This document shows positions 29,190 to 36,938 of a stretch of DNA of 64,000 bases, piece by piece. The position numbers and the translations under genes were made by a program. A model generated the notes under the pieces. That model saw nothing but the letters and a program-made list of their open reading frames with translations, searched no databases and had not been told where the DNA came from. The DNA comes from an uncultured Eubacteriales bacterium (GTDB taxonomy: Bacteria > Bacillota_I > Bacilli_A > RF39 > UBA660). Numbering within the stretch: the first letter of the stretch is position 1; each line of letters opens with the position of its first letter. The stretch is taken from contig CAJJKI010000001.1 of assembly GCA_905188025.1 (NCBI GenBank), positions 89,800-153,799 on the forward strand, given 5' to 3'.

Positions 29190-29618
29190 CTACATAGCCC
29201 TCTTACTTTCATACTCATCATCTACAATCATCGTATCATATAGCCCTAGTAATTCACTCATCCCATCAAGAACTATCTTTTCTTTAGTACTTCTATCAGT
29301 ATTAGCTTCAGGTACTAGTTTCTTATCACCATCATTAATTCTAGTTTTAATACTCATATATTTCACTAATGGATCTTCCCTATCACTACTCATCGTAGCA
29401 GACATATCCATAGCATAAGCTTCAATATAATTTCTCATAGTTTGATATATATGTCTAACTTCAAAGAAATCTTCATTTCTTACCATCATCTCTATATTCA
29501 AATACTTCTTCTCATTAATAATACTCATATATTTATTAAAAATACTTGCATTAACAGCCACTATATCATAAGGTACTAAATATTCCTTTTCATTAATTTT
29601 TGCATAAAATTCTTCCAT
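29190..29618 (-). CDS. hypothetical protein, 142 aa
   Basis: A soluble acidic protein with no membrane segment. It begins MEEFYAKINEKEYLVP and is mostly helical afterwards. I do not recognise the family. The ATG at 29618 follows AGGTGAG; the open frame starts six codons earlier at an ATG with no site. A hairpin overlapping the stop (29182-29205) with a T-run on the minus strand probably ends the transcript. Confidence 0.55.
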   Translation of the reverse strand: MEEFYAKINEKEYLVPYDIVAVNASIFNKYMSIINEKKYLNIEMMVRNEDFFEVRHIYQTMRNYIEAYAMDMSATMSSDREDPLVKYMSIKTRINDGDKKLVPEANTDRSTKEKIVLDGMSELLGLYDTMIVDDEYESKRAM

Positions 29619-29668
29619 AATCTCACCTACTAACATTATATCATAGTTTATCTAAATTTATATCCACT

Positions 29669-30337
29669 TTACACTTTTTCTATCAAAAAACTCATACATT
29701 TATCAAATCCAGGTACATCCGAAACAATAAGCCCTTCAACTATCCTAAATCCATTCCTTACAATCTCTTCTTCCATCTCACTATATTTCTTAATTCTACA
29801 AGAAGTATTAACTACCTGAATCATCTTCCCTGTATTAATATTTTTTCTTTGAACAATCATAGATGCTTCATCTATATTACTAGCATATTCCCGTTCACCA
29901 TCACCCATTGATATCACTAATGCCTTTCCCTTATCTTTAAGGTGTTCATATATAAATCTATAAAACTTATCTCTATGTTCCTTCAACAAAAACATATGAA
30001 TAACAGCCACTGAATATATAAAATCAAATTGCAATGAAGTCTTATCTTGAAATATATCAAACACTTTAAAATTATCTTTATATTTAGTTCTATCAATACA
30101 TTTATCAATAACTGTCTTAGAGCAATCTATTCCAATTACATTATATCCTTGATCTAATAAATACTTTGTATCTCTTCCTTCTCCACAACCTACTTCTAGT
30201 ATCTTACTATCTTTATCTATTTCATATCTACAAATATATTTCTCTACTTCTAAAGTAGGCTTATCTATTTCCCATAAAGTATCTTCTTTATATACCTGCT
30301 TATATCTTTCATCATATGCTTTATAATAGTCTTTCAT
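29669..30337 (-). CDS. class I SAM-dependent methyltransferase
   Basis: 222 aa. Motif I is ILEVGCGEGRDT, followed by GIDCS, the acidic ribose-binding strand, then FIYSVAVIHMF as the motif IV region. It resembles TehB-like small-molecule methyltransferases. The substrate is unknown. AGGAGGAAT precedes the ATG. It is the last gene of a three-gene unit with a GNAT and a histidine phosphatase. Confidence 0.8.
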   Translation of the reverse strand: MKDYYKAYDERYKQVYKEDTLWEIDKPTLEVEKYICRYEIDKDSKILEVGCGEGRDTKYLLDQGYNVIGIDCSKTVIDKCIDRTKYKDNFKVFDIFQDKTSLQFDFIYSVAVIHMFLLKEHRDKFYRFIYEHLKDKGKALVISMGDGEREYASNIDEASMIVQRKNINTGKMIQVVNTSCRIKKYSEMEEEIVRNGFRIVEGLIVSDVPGFDKCMSFLIEKV

Positions 30338-30346
30338 ATATTCCTC

Positions 30347-30823
30347 CTATAAATCTATATAATATAAATTTTCTCCATTCTTTAATTTATCCATATATTT
30401 AGCTTCAAACTTCTCATAATAATTAACTAAATTAGATTTTAAATAAATTTTCTTATATCCTAAAGATCTTGCTGTATCTTGTATTGCTTCATTAAGTATC
30501 TTAGAGTATCCCTTTTCTCTATATCTATTTTTAACATACATAGTGGCATACCAAGGAGTAAGATCTCTTTTTTCTTCACCATCGTATTTAAAAAGTGATA
30601 TAAATCCTATCAATTCTCTATCATTAATTAATCCCAATACACTTATAATATTATCTTCATCATTAATCTTCTTCATCTTATAATCAATATAATCTAATAT
30701 TTCCATATCTTTATTTGACCATTCTAAATAACAGCATCTAACATACTCTTTCATATATTCATAATTATCTCTAACATACTCTTTCATATATTCATAATTA
30801 TCTCTAATATCAATTACTTCCAC
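30347..30823 (-). CDS. GNAT-family N-acetyltransferase
   Basis: About 158 aa. The acetyl-CoA-binding block is YREKGYSKILNEAI (R/Q-x-x-G-x-G/S), preceded by the beta-4 strand ATMYVKNRY and followed by YKKIYLKSN. The N-terminus holds the same 11 residues twice in tandem (DNYEYMKEYVR), from an exact 33-bp duplication. The start is probably the GTG at 30823 (AGGTGTTAT before it), with a GTG at 30832 as alternative. Substrate unknown. Ten bases separate it from the upstream phosphatase. Confidence 0.75.
   Translation of the reverse strand: MEVIDIRDNYEYMKEYVRDNYEYMKEYVRCCYLEWSNKDMEILDYIDYKMKKINDEDNIISVLGLINDRELIGFISLFKYDGEEKRDLTPWYATMYVKNRYREKGYSKILNEAIQDTARSLGYKKIYLKSNLVNYYEKFEAKYMDKLKNGENLYYIDL
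30738..30803. repeat. exact 33-bp tandem duplication inside the GNAT gene
   Basis: Two identical 33-base units, 30738-30770 and 30771-30803. They keep the reading frame and duplicate 11 residues in helix 1 of the acetyltransferase. Perfect identity suggests a recent event. Confidence 0.95.
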
Positions 30824-30842
30824 ATATAACACCTACCTAACA

Positions 30843-31382
30843 TTATTCCATATCATATTCATAAATAATTACATTATTAGGATTAAAAGATAAAAAATCA
30901 GTATCTTCATTATATCCTACTAAATTAAAATGAAGTGCTTTAATAAAACTACCATGTGATACTACTAATATATTTTTATCATCATATTTTTGTTTCACTT
31001 TATCCAAAAAAATCTTAGCTCTAAGCAAACATTCTTGTATACTTTCTATATTATAAGATTTATTATTTAATTTATAATCCCACTGTTTAATTATTTCATC
31101 ATAATTTATTTTCTTACCTTCATAATCCCCATAATCTCTTTCAATAAGCATCTCGTCATAAATTATTTTCTTCTTATTTGAAACAAGAATTTTAGCAGTC
31201 TCTTTAGTTCTCTTTAAAGGTGAACAAATACAAATATCAATCTTATCTAAATCTATTATCTTTGATAGTTCTTGAACTTGTTTTATACCCTCTTTATTAA
31301 GCTCAATATCAGTAGTTCCTTGTAATAATCCTTTATTATTCCAATCAGTTTCTCCATGTCTCACTATATATAACTTATTCAT
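30843..31382 (-). CDS. histidine phosphatase (phosphoglycerate mutase-like)
   Basis: 179 aa. The catalytic RHG is in LYIVRHGETDWN, with CSPLKRTKETA, the acid residue in IERDYGDYEG, and the second His in VVSHGSFIKALHF. This is the branch of cofactor-independent small phosphatases; the substrate cannot be told. The ATG at 31382 follows GGTGGTGAA; the TTG five codons earlier is not needed. It is the first gene of a phosphatase-GNAT-methyltransferase operon under the LexA-like promoter at 31424-31452. Confidence 0.85.
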   Translation of the reverse strand: MNKLYIVRHGETDWNNKGLLQGTTDIELNKEGIKQVQELSKIIDLDKIDICICSPLKRTKETAKILVSNKKKIIYDEMLIERDYGDYEGKKINYDEIIKQWDYKLNNKSYNIESIQECLLRAKIFLDKVKQKYDDKNILVVSHGSFIKALHFNLVGYNEDTDFLSFNPNNVIIYEYDME

Positions 31383-31423
31383 AAACTTCACCACCAATAT
31401 GCCATATCTTCCTTAACAATACC

Positions 31424-31452
31424 AATATATCACATGAACAATTGTTTGTCAA
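31424..31452 (-). promoter_or_regulatory. second promoter with a LexA-like dyad
   Basis: Minus strand TTGACA (31452-31447), 17-base spacer, TATATT (31429-31424). The spacer holds AACAATTGTT. The element is almost the same as that at 5310-5338, with about three differences across 28 bases. It drives the phosphatase operon. The regulator is inferred. Confidence 0.65.
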
Positions 31453-31523
31453 TAATATTTTCAATTTTTATAAAAAATATTTAGTATCAATAATAACTAA
31501 ACATTTCCGGTTCACATAAACAT

Positions 31524-31859
31524 TTAACAATAATATAAATATAATAAAAAAATATTCTTACTCTCATTTAAAATATAATCAGCCGATCTTCCTACAATTA
31601 AAACATTTCCTTGATTAGCAATCTCTTTAATTACCTTAACTTGATTAATTATTGCTTCTTTACTCACATCTAATGACAAGAAATTATCATATATTTCTTC
31701 TTCAGAATAATTAGTATCAATCATATTATTTTTAATAGCAAATTCTTTCATTTCTTCTTTATCATAGAAAGGTATATTTAATTTACTAGCGACAAGTCTC
31801 CCTATTTCTTTTCCATTAGTACCATGTTCTCTTGATATAGATATAATTAAAGATATCAA
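31524..31859 (-). pseudogene. cytidylate-kinase-like gene, C-terminus missing
   Basis: The frame encodes ISISREHGTNGKEIGR, the P-loop region of the cytidylate-kinase-like (AAA family) proteins, and IVGRSADYIL. It ends after 111 aa with an unrelated tail (LLYLYYC), where family members run to about 200 aa. The 5' end overlaps the broken CarD-like gene on the other strand (31846-31859), so both genes are cut at the same junction. No ribosome site precedes the ATG. It is almost certainly non-functional. Confidence 0.75.
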
Positions 31860-32289
31860 AGAAAATACATATTATGTATTAACTCCAATTGATGATAATA
31901 CATTAACAATTAATATTCCCATTGAAAATAAAATGGGCCTATTAAAAAATATTATTTCTACTGATAATGCTGAAAAATTAATAAGTCAAATTACTAAAAT
32001 AGAACCTATCAAAGATATTAATGAAAAAAATTTAGAGTTAAAATATAAAGAACTGCTAAATACTGGTACCTATGAAGATCTTATCAAAATCATTAAAACT
32101 ACCTATATAAGGAATGAAAACAGATTAAATAACAAAAAGAAAGTGAGCGAAAAAGATGACACTTACTTTAAACTTGCTGAAAAATATTTATACAACGAAT
32201 TATCTATATCTTTAAATATGTCTATTGAAGAAGTAAAAAACTATATATTTAAAATAGTAAATAAACAATCCAAAAATGATGACCACTAA
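31846..32289 (+). pseudogene. CarD-family regulator, N-terminus missing
   Basis: The plus frame reads IKDIKENTYYVLTPID and continues with PIENKMGLLKNIIS and a helical C-terminal half, as in CarD-type RNA-polymerase-binding regulators. The first ~20 residues, including the start of the Tudor-like domain, are missing. The first in-frame ATG (31933) would give only the 118-aa C-terminal part, and no Shine-Dalgarno site is seen. The break coincides with the start of the kinase fragment on the minus strand. The terminator at 32275-32303 is still intact. Confidence 0.7.
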
Positions 32290-32303
32290 GTCATCATTTT
32301 TAT
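32275..32303 (+). terminator. terminator of the CarD-like fragment
   Basis: A 9-bp stem (AATGATGAC/GTCATCATT) with a six-base loop followed by TTTTAT on the plus strand, overlapping the stop. Confidence 0.8.
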
Positions 32304-32313
32304 ATTGCTCATC

Positions 32314-33462
32314 TTATACATTTATACTAATAATATCTCTCAAATTTCTAATAAATACTTTAAATATATTAGCCTTATCAATATTATTAACTACCGTTAT
32401 CTCTTCCGAATACATATATCTTCCATCTTCATATAACTTAACACTACCTACAGTATCTCCTTTTTTAACCGGAGCATTAATCTTATCAAGTTTTATTTCA
32501 TAAGTAACATTCTTCTTTTCTTTTTGATTATTATTTAATATTGTTATATCATTCTTTACTCTCACAGAAACTTTCTCTTCATCACCTAAATTAATTTTTA
32601 CTTCTCCTAAAGAATCATCTTTACTAATAACCTTATCAATACTATACATATTAAATCCATAATCTAACATAGCTAAAGTATCTGTAGTTCTATTATCAGT
32701 ATTTTCTTCTCCCATTACTACACTAATAAGTCTCATATCATTTTTCTTTCCTGTAGCCGTTAAACAATATCCTGCATCTCCTGTATAACCAGTCTTAAGC
32801 CCATCAATATAAGAATAAAATTTAACTAATCGGTTAGTGTTAACTAACCAAAATTTCTTCGCTGTATTCTTCCTTAAATAATCTTCATATATCGAAGAGA
32901 ATTCTAATATCTTTTCATGTCTAACTAACTCACGAGCCATAACTGACATATCATGTGCCGAAGAATAATGTCCCTCTGCATCTAACCCTGTAGCATTAAC
33001 AAAATTAGTGTTCTTTAGTCCTAAATTCTTAGCCTTATCATTCATAAGCTTAACAAAAGCCTTTTCTGTACCCGCTATTTTCTCTGCTAAAGCCACCGTA
33101 GCGTCATTTCCACTAGCAATACATATTCCTTTCACCAGGTCTTCTACCGTCATCATTTCATTAGTCTCAAGAAATATCTGACTACCACCCATCGAAGAAG
33201 CATTCTTAGATACTACTACTATATCATTCCATTTTAAATTACCATTCTCTATATTCTCCATTATTAGTATCAGTGACATAATCTTTGTCATCGAAGCCGG
33301 AGCTAATCTCTCATTAGCATTCTTTTGATATAATATTTCTCCCGTAGAAGTCTCTATCAAAATAGCACTCTTAGCATTCTCCGCTAAATTTAACTCTTCA
33401 CCATGTACCTGTGTTATCGGTATAAATAAAATTAAAAAGATAAATATCCATATTTTTCTCAT
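32314..33462 (-). CDS. D-alanyl-D-alanine carboxypeptidase (PBP5/DacF type)
   Basis: 382 aa. A signal peptide (about 1-20) is followed by the three active-site motifs: SMTK, SGN (ASGNDATVAL) and KTG (DGLKTGYTG). A C-terminal beta domain (PBP5_C-like) and an amphipathic end should hold it at the membrane surface. It trims the terminal D-Ala from peptidoglycan stem peptides. AGGTGAG precedes the ATG. Confidence 0.93.
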   Translation of the reverse strand: MRKIWIFIFLILFIPITQVHGEELNLAENAKSAILIETSTGEILYQKNANERLAPASMTKIMSLILIMENIENGNLKWNDIVVVSKNASSMGGSQIFLETNEMMTVEDLVKGICIASGNDATVALAEKIAGTEKAFVKLMNDKAKNLGLKNTNFVNATGLDAEGHYSSAHDMSVMARELVRHEKILEFSSIYEDYLRKNTAKKFWLVNTNRLVKFYSYIDGLKTGYTGDAGYCLTATGKKNDMRLISVVMGEENTDNRTTDTLAMLDYGFNMYSIDKVISKDDSLGEVKINLGDEEKVSVRVKNDITILNNNQKEKKNVTYEIKLDKINAPVKKGDTVGSVKLYEDGRYMYSEEITVVNNIDKANIFKVFIRNLRDIISINV

Positions 33463-33526
33463 TTTCTCACCTAGTAAAAACTATGCAATTAAATTCTAAA
33501 TATTAACATTTATCTCTATTATCTAT

Positions 33527-34239
33527 TTATTGAAGTTCTCTAATAACAGTCTTACTAGTAATCTGTCCTGTATATTTAGATACATGATATTCATAAACAT
33601 AATTCTTTCCATTTTCATCAGGTGCCCCGTACACGTCTTTTACTTCATATACCCATTCACTACCGCCATCAATATTCTTAACTATACCAGAGTTTTCTCT
33701 TTTTGTAATGCCCATTGATTCCATAACAATACATTGAGCTTCTCCCTCTTCTACTAACTTTGAAGTACAATTAGGGCTACCTATTACATTTCCAGTCTCA
33801 ACTCCTATATAATAAACACATGACTGCGTTCTATAAGCAAAAGTTACTTTATATACACAAGTACCATCATTAGATAATGCTACAACTGATTCAGGAGCTA
33901 ACTTATCACAATACTTTCCAGTACCAACACTAGCTCCCATCATAGAAGCCACTTTCTTACCAGCTTCCTCATTAGTTAAAGCACTATATACATAATCACA
34001 TTTTTCTAATGTTCCATATCCTCCTGAGCCACTATTTCCTCCACTAGTCCCAGTACCAGTATTCTCTTTCCCATCATCATTTAAAAAACAATATTAACAA
34101 CCTTATTATCAAACTTTTTCTTTATATCATTATTCTTATTATTCCCCTTATTTCTAACTATCAAAAATCCCCCTATCAAGAATCCAATTAATAATATCAT
34201 AGCAATAAACATTATTATCATTTGTTTTTTCTTCTCCAT
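33527..34239 (-). pseudogene. PepSY-like extracytoplasmic protein with a single-base frameshift
   Basis: An ATG at 34239 (AAGGAGTGT before it) opens a membrane anchor (about 7-27) and a basic linker, then stops at TAA. A run of six T in the coding strand (plus A-run 34083-34088) ends the first frame. Adding one T joins it to the second frame (LNDDGKENTG...), giving about 237 aa with no other defect. The C-terminal part has VYEVKDVYG and YEYHVSKYTGQI, a PepSY-like domain. It is either a frameshift pseudogene, phase variation by slippage, or a sequencing error in a homopolymer. Confidence 0.7.
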
Positions 34240-34320
34240 ATACACTCCTTATAAATAAAATAATTACAAACTAATAGCATCCTCACTATTATCTTGCAAT
34301 TATATTATATCATACATATC

Positions 34321-34905
34321 CTATATTTTACTATTATATTTATCTTTAAACATCAATAAAGCTTTCTTCTGAAAATAATTACTCTTATCATATTCTATTC
34401 CTACTTTTTCTAGTGCATCCTTCAACTTATCTACAGTATCATACTTTAGATTAGCTTCTACTTCAATAAATAAATACTTATCATTTACATATTGTATTGC
34501 TAATTCAAGTCCATCTTTCTCATAAACTACTATATGATCATCTATTCTAATTAACTCTCTATCATATCCTAAACATTTAACTATCTCCACTCCTGAAGAA
34601 GCATTCTCTATCCTGCAATTACATTTTCCCTGTTCTACGATATTCCCATCATCATCATATTCTTTATATTTATATGTTATATAATGTTTCCTATCATCAA
34701 TACTCCTAATAAGTACACATTTACTAAGTATCTTAAGTATCTCTTTATCATTCTCACTACCATTAACTATCACATCCTTATACACCATATACATATCATG
34801 TAACATATAATCATCTATCTTTTTAAACTCTCTACTAATAATCTTATCAATTAACTCTTCACACCCATCATAAACCATAACAGTTATCTCATCTTCATAC
34901 TTCAT
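34321..34905 (-). CDS. divergent CYTH-like domain protein
   Basis: 194 aa. The middle and end follow the CYTH beta-barrel pattern seen in the genes at 60544 and 61143 (CVLIRSIDDRKHYITYKYKE, then VVYEKDGLELAIQY, then LFIEVEA), but the N-terminal ExExK-type motif is degenerate (EITVMV). CYTH proteins hydrolyse triphosphates or cyclise ATP; activity here is doubtful. It follows the YugP-like gene by 11 bases. Confidence 0.55.
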   Translation of the reverse strand: MKYEDEITVMVYDGCEELIDKIISREFKKIDDYMLHDMYMVYKDVIVNGSENDKEILKILSKCVLIRSIDDRKHYITYKYKEYDDDGNIVEQGKCNCRIENASSGVEIVKCLGYDRELIRIDDHIVVYEKDGLELAIQYVNDKYLFIEVEANLKYDTVDKLKDALEKVGIEYDKSNYFQKKALLMFKDKYNSKI

Positions 34906-34916
34906 ATAATACTCTC

Positions 34917-35573
34917 CTATAATTTAAAATCTATAAGTATAGCTACCATTGTAATAATACTAACTAACTCTCCTAAAAATATAATTTTATTTAAATTAAC
35001 TATATTATTAAGATAACTAATTATCTTATCTCTACCATCTCGATTAATATTCTTAACTTTCTTAATATTATCACATACCCAATCATTAGCATCCATCACT
35101 ATACTATTAATCATATATATAACTAAAGTACTAATAATAACTAGTATTAACCCTATCTTAGCATCTCCCTTAGTATATGTAATTAAATTAATTATCACTG
35201 TCACTATTGGAAATATATATAATATCTTTAAATTACTAACTATCTTCTTAAATATATTTATATACTTATTACCCTTTCTATCAATTACTGATATTCCAGC
35301 TTCCATAAGTCCAATACATATATGACTTAAATCATTCCCATAATAACACTTACTACTAAGCTTAATTATCCCTCTCTTAAGATTATAATTACTATCTATT
35401 CCTTTCTCTTCAATAATATTTATCATATCATATTCCTGTATTATATCCTTAGTAATATTAAACCCATCATCATCACTTATCTTCTTACCTTTATTAATTA
35501 GTATATTTAATAAGTAACATATAAAAGGAATAATTATAAGTCCACTACTTATATATTTTAAAATTTCTATCAT
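34917..35573 (-). CDS. YugP-like membrane protein without the HExxH zinc site
   Basis: 218 aa with an N-terminal membrane helix, a soluble loop and three further helices, the layout of YugP-type zinc metallopeptidases (Zn_peptidase_2). The loop IIKLSSKCYYGNDLSHICI aligns by eye with the family block before the active site. Where family members have HEAGH this protein has MEAGI, so both zinc-binding His are lost. I read it as a pseudo-enzyme, perhaps with a binding or regulatory role. GGTGATAAG precedes the ATG. Confidence 0.55.
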   Translation of the reverse strand: MIEILKYISSGLIIIPFICYLLNILINKGKKISDDDGFNITKDIIQEYDMINIIEEKGIDSNYNLKRGIIKLSSKCYYGNDLSHICIGLMEAGISVIDRKGNKYINIFKKIVSNLKILYIFPIVTVIINLITYTKGDAKIGLILVIISTLVIYMINSIVMDANDWVCDNIKKVKNINRDGRDKIISYLNNIVNLNKIIFLGELVSIITMVAILIDFKL

Positions 35574-35638
35574 CTTATCACCATAATTAATATATCATAA
35601 ATTTAATAAATATTAAATATCTTTTTCCAACATAACAA

Positions 35639-35667
35639 AAAACTACTGAGTATTATTCAGTAGTTTT
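35639..35667 (-). terminator. terminator of the str operon, after tuf
   Basis: An 11-bp stem (AAAACTACTGA/TCAGTAGTTTT) with a short loop, 13 bases past the tuf stop; a T-rich stretch follows on the minus strand. Confidence 0.85.
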
Positions 35668-35680
35668 AATTTTGAACTAA

Positions 35681-36865
35681 TTATTCAATAATTTCAGATA
35701 CTGATCCAGCACCTACAGTTCTTCCACCTTCACGGATAGAGAACTTAGTTCCGTTTTCAACTGCGATTGGCGCAATTAATTCAACTGTCATAGTTACGTT
35801 ATCACCAGGCATAACCATTTCTGTTCCTTCTGGTAATGTAATTACTCCAGTAACATCTGTAGTTCTGAAATAGAATTGAGGTCTGTAGTTTGTAAAGAAT
35901 GGAGTATGTCTTCCACCTTCTTCTTTAGAAAGTACATAAACTTGTGCTTTGAATTTCTTATGTGGATGAACACTTCCTGGTTTAGCAAGTACTTGTCCTC
36001 TTTCAACGTCTTCTCTAGAAATACCACGAAGTAATACACCAGCGTTATCTCCAGCTTCAGCGAAGTCTAATTGTTTTCTGAACATTTCAATACCAGTAAC
36101 AACTGTCTTCTTAGTAGGTTTTAAACCAACGATTTCAACTTCATCGTTTAATTTTAACATACCTCTTTCAACACGGCCAGTAACAACTGTTCCACGACCA
36201 GTGATTGTAAATACGTCTTCGATTGACATTAAGAATGGTTTGTCGTTATCTCTTTCTGGAGTAGGAATCCAAGTATCAACTGCATCCATTAATTCATCAA
36301 TCTTAGCAGTCCATGCAGGATCTCCTTCAAGAGCTTTAAGAGCAGAACCTCTAATGATTGGAGTATTATCTCCATCATAACCATATTCAGTTAATAATTC
36401 ACGAATTTCCATCTCAACTAAGTCAAGAAGTTCAGGATCATCAACCATATCACATTTGTTCATGAATACTACCATTCTAGGTACTCCAACTTGACGAGCA
36501 AGTAAGATATGCTCTCTAGTTTGAGCCATAGGTCCATCAGTAGCAGCAATAACTAAGATTGCTCCATCCATTTGAGCTGCACCAGTGATCATGTTCTTAA
36601 CATAGTCAGCATGTCCTGGACAGTCAACGTGTGCATAGTGTCTCTTTTCAGTACTGTACTCGATGTGAGCAGTATTGATTGTAATTCCTCTTTCTCTTTC
36701 TTCTGGTGCTTTATCGATATTAGCGAAATCAACTTTTTCATTTCCGTTTTTTCCAGCTAAGTGTGCAGATATAGCAGCAGTTAATGTAGTTTTACCATGG
36801 TCAACGTGACCAATTGTACCAATGTTAACATGTGGTTTACTACGATCAAATTTTGCTTTTGCCAT
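35681..36865 (-). CDS. tuf: elongation factor Tu
   Basis: 394 aa. The GTPase motifs are GHVDHGKTT (G1), RGITINTAH (switch I), DCPGHADY (G3) and NKCDMVDD (G4). The three-domain layout and the KPFLMSIEDVF start of domain 2 are standard. It delivers aminoacyl-tRNA to the ribosome. It is the last gene of rpsL-rpsG-fusA-tuf. Third-position C and G are more frequent here than in neighbours, as expected for a highly expressed gene. Confidence 0.99.
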   Translation of the reverse strand: MAKAKFDRSKPHVNIGTIGHVDHGKTTLTAAISAHLAGKNGNEKVDFANIDKAPEERERGITINTAHIEYSTEKRHYAHVDCPGHADYVKNMITGAAQMDGAILVIAATDGPMAQTREHILLARQVGVPRMVVFMNKCDMVDDPELLDLVEMEIRELLTEYGYDGDNTPIIRGSALKALEGDPAWTAKIDELMDAVDTWIPTPERDNDKPFLMSIEDVFTITGRGTVVTGRVERGMLKLNDEVEIVGLKPTKKTVVTGIEMFRKQLDFAEAGDNAGVLLRGISREDVERGQVLAKPGSVHPHKKFKAQVYVLSKEEGGRHTPFFTNYRPQFYFRTTDVTGVITLPEGTEMVMPGDNVTMTVELIAPIAVENGTKFSIREGGRTVGAGSVSEIIE

Positions 36866-36938
36866 TTTAAATTTCCTCTCTTTCTTTCGTATACATATAT
36901 AATTTTAACAAATTTTAGAATTTTTGCAAGTATTATTC

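Noticed and set aside
32276..32503. Plus-strand ORF opposite the carboxypeptidase 3' end
   Set aside because: Begins within the CarD terminator, has no ribosome site, and mirrors the DacF-type coding strand.
35842..36039. Small ORFs overlapping tuf on both strands
   Set aside because: Shadows of a highly conserved gene with no start signals.
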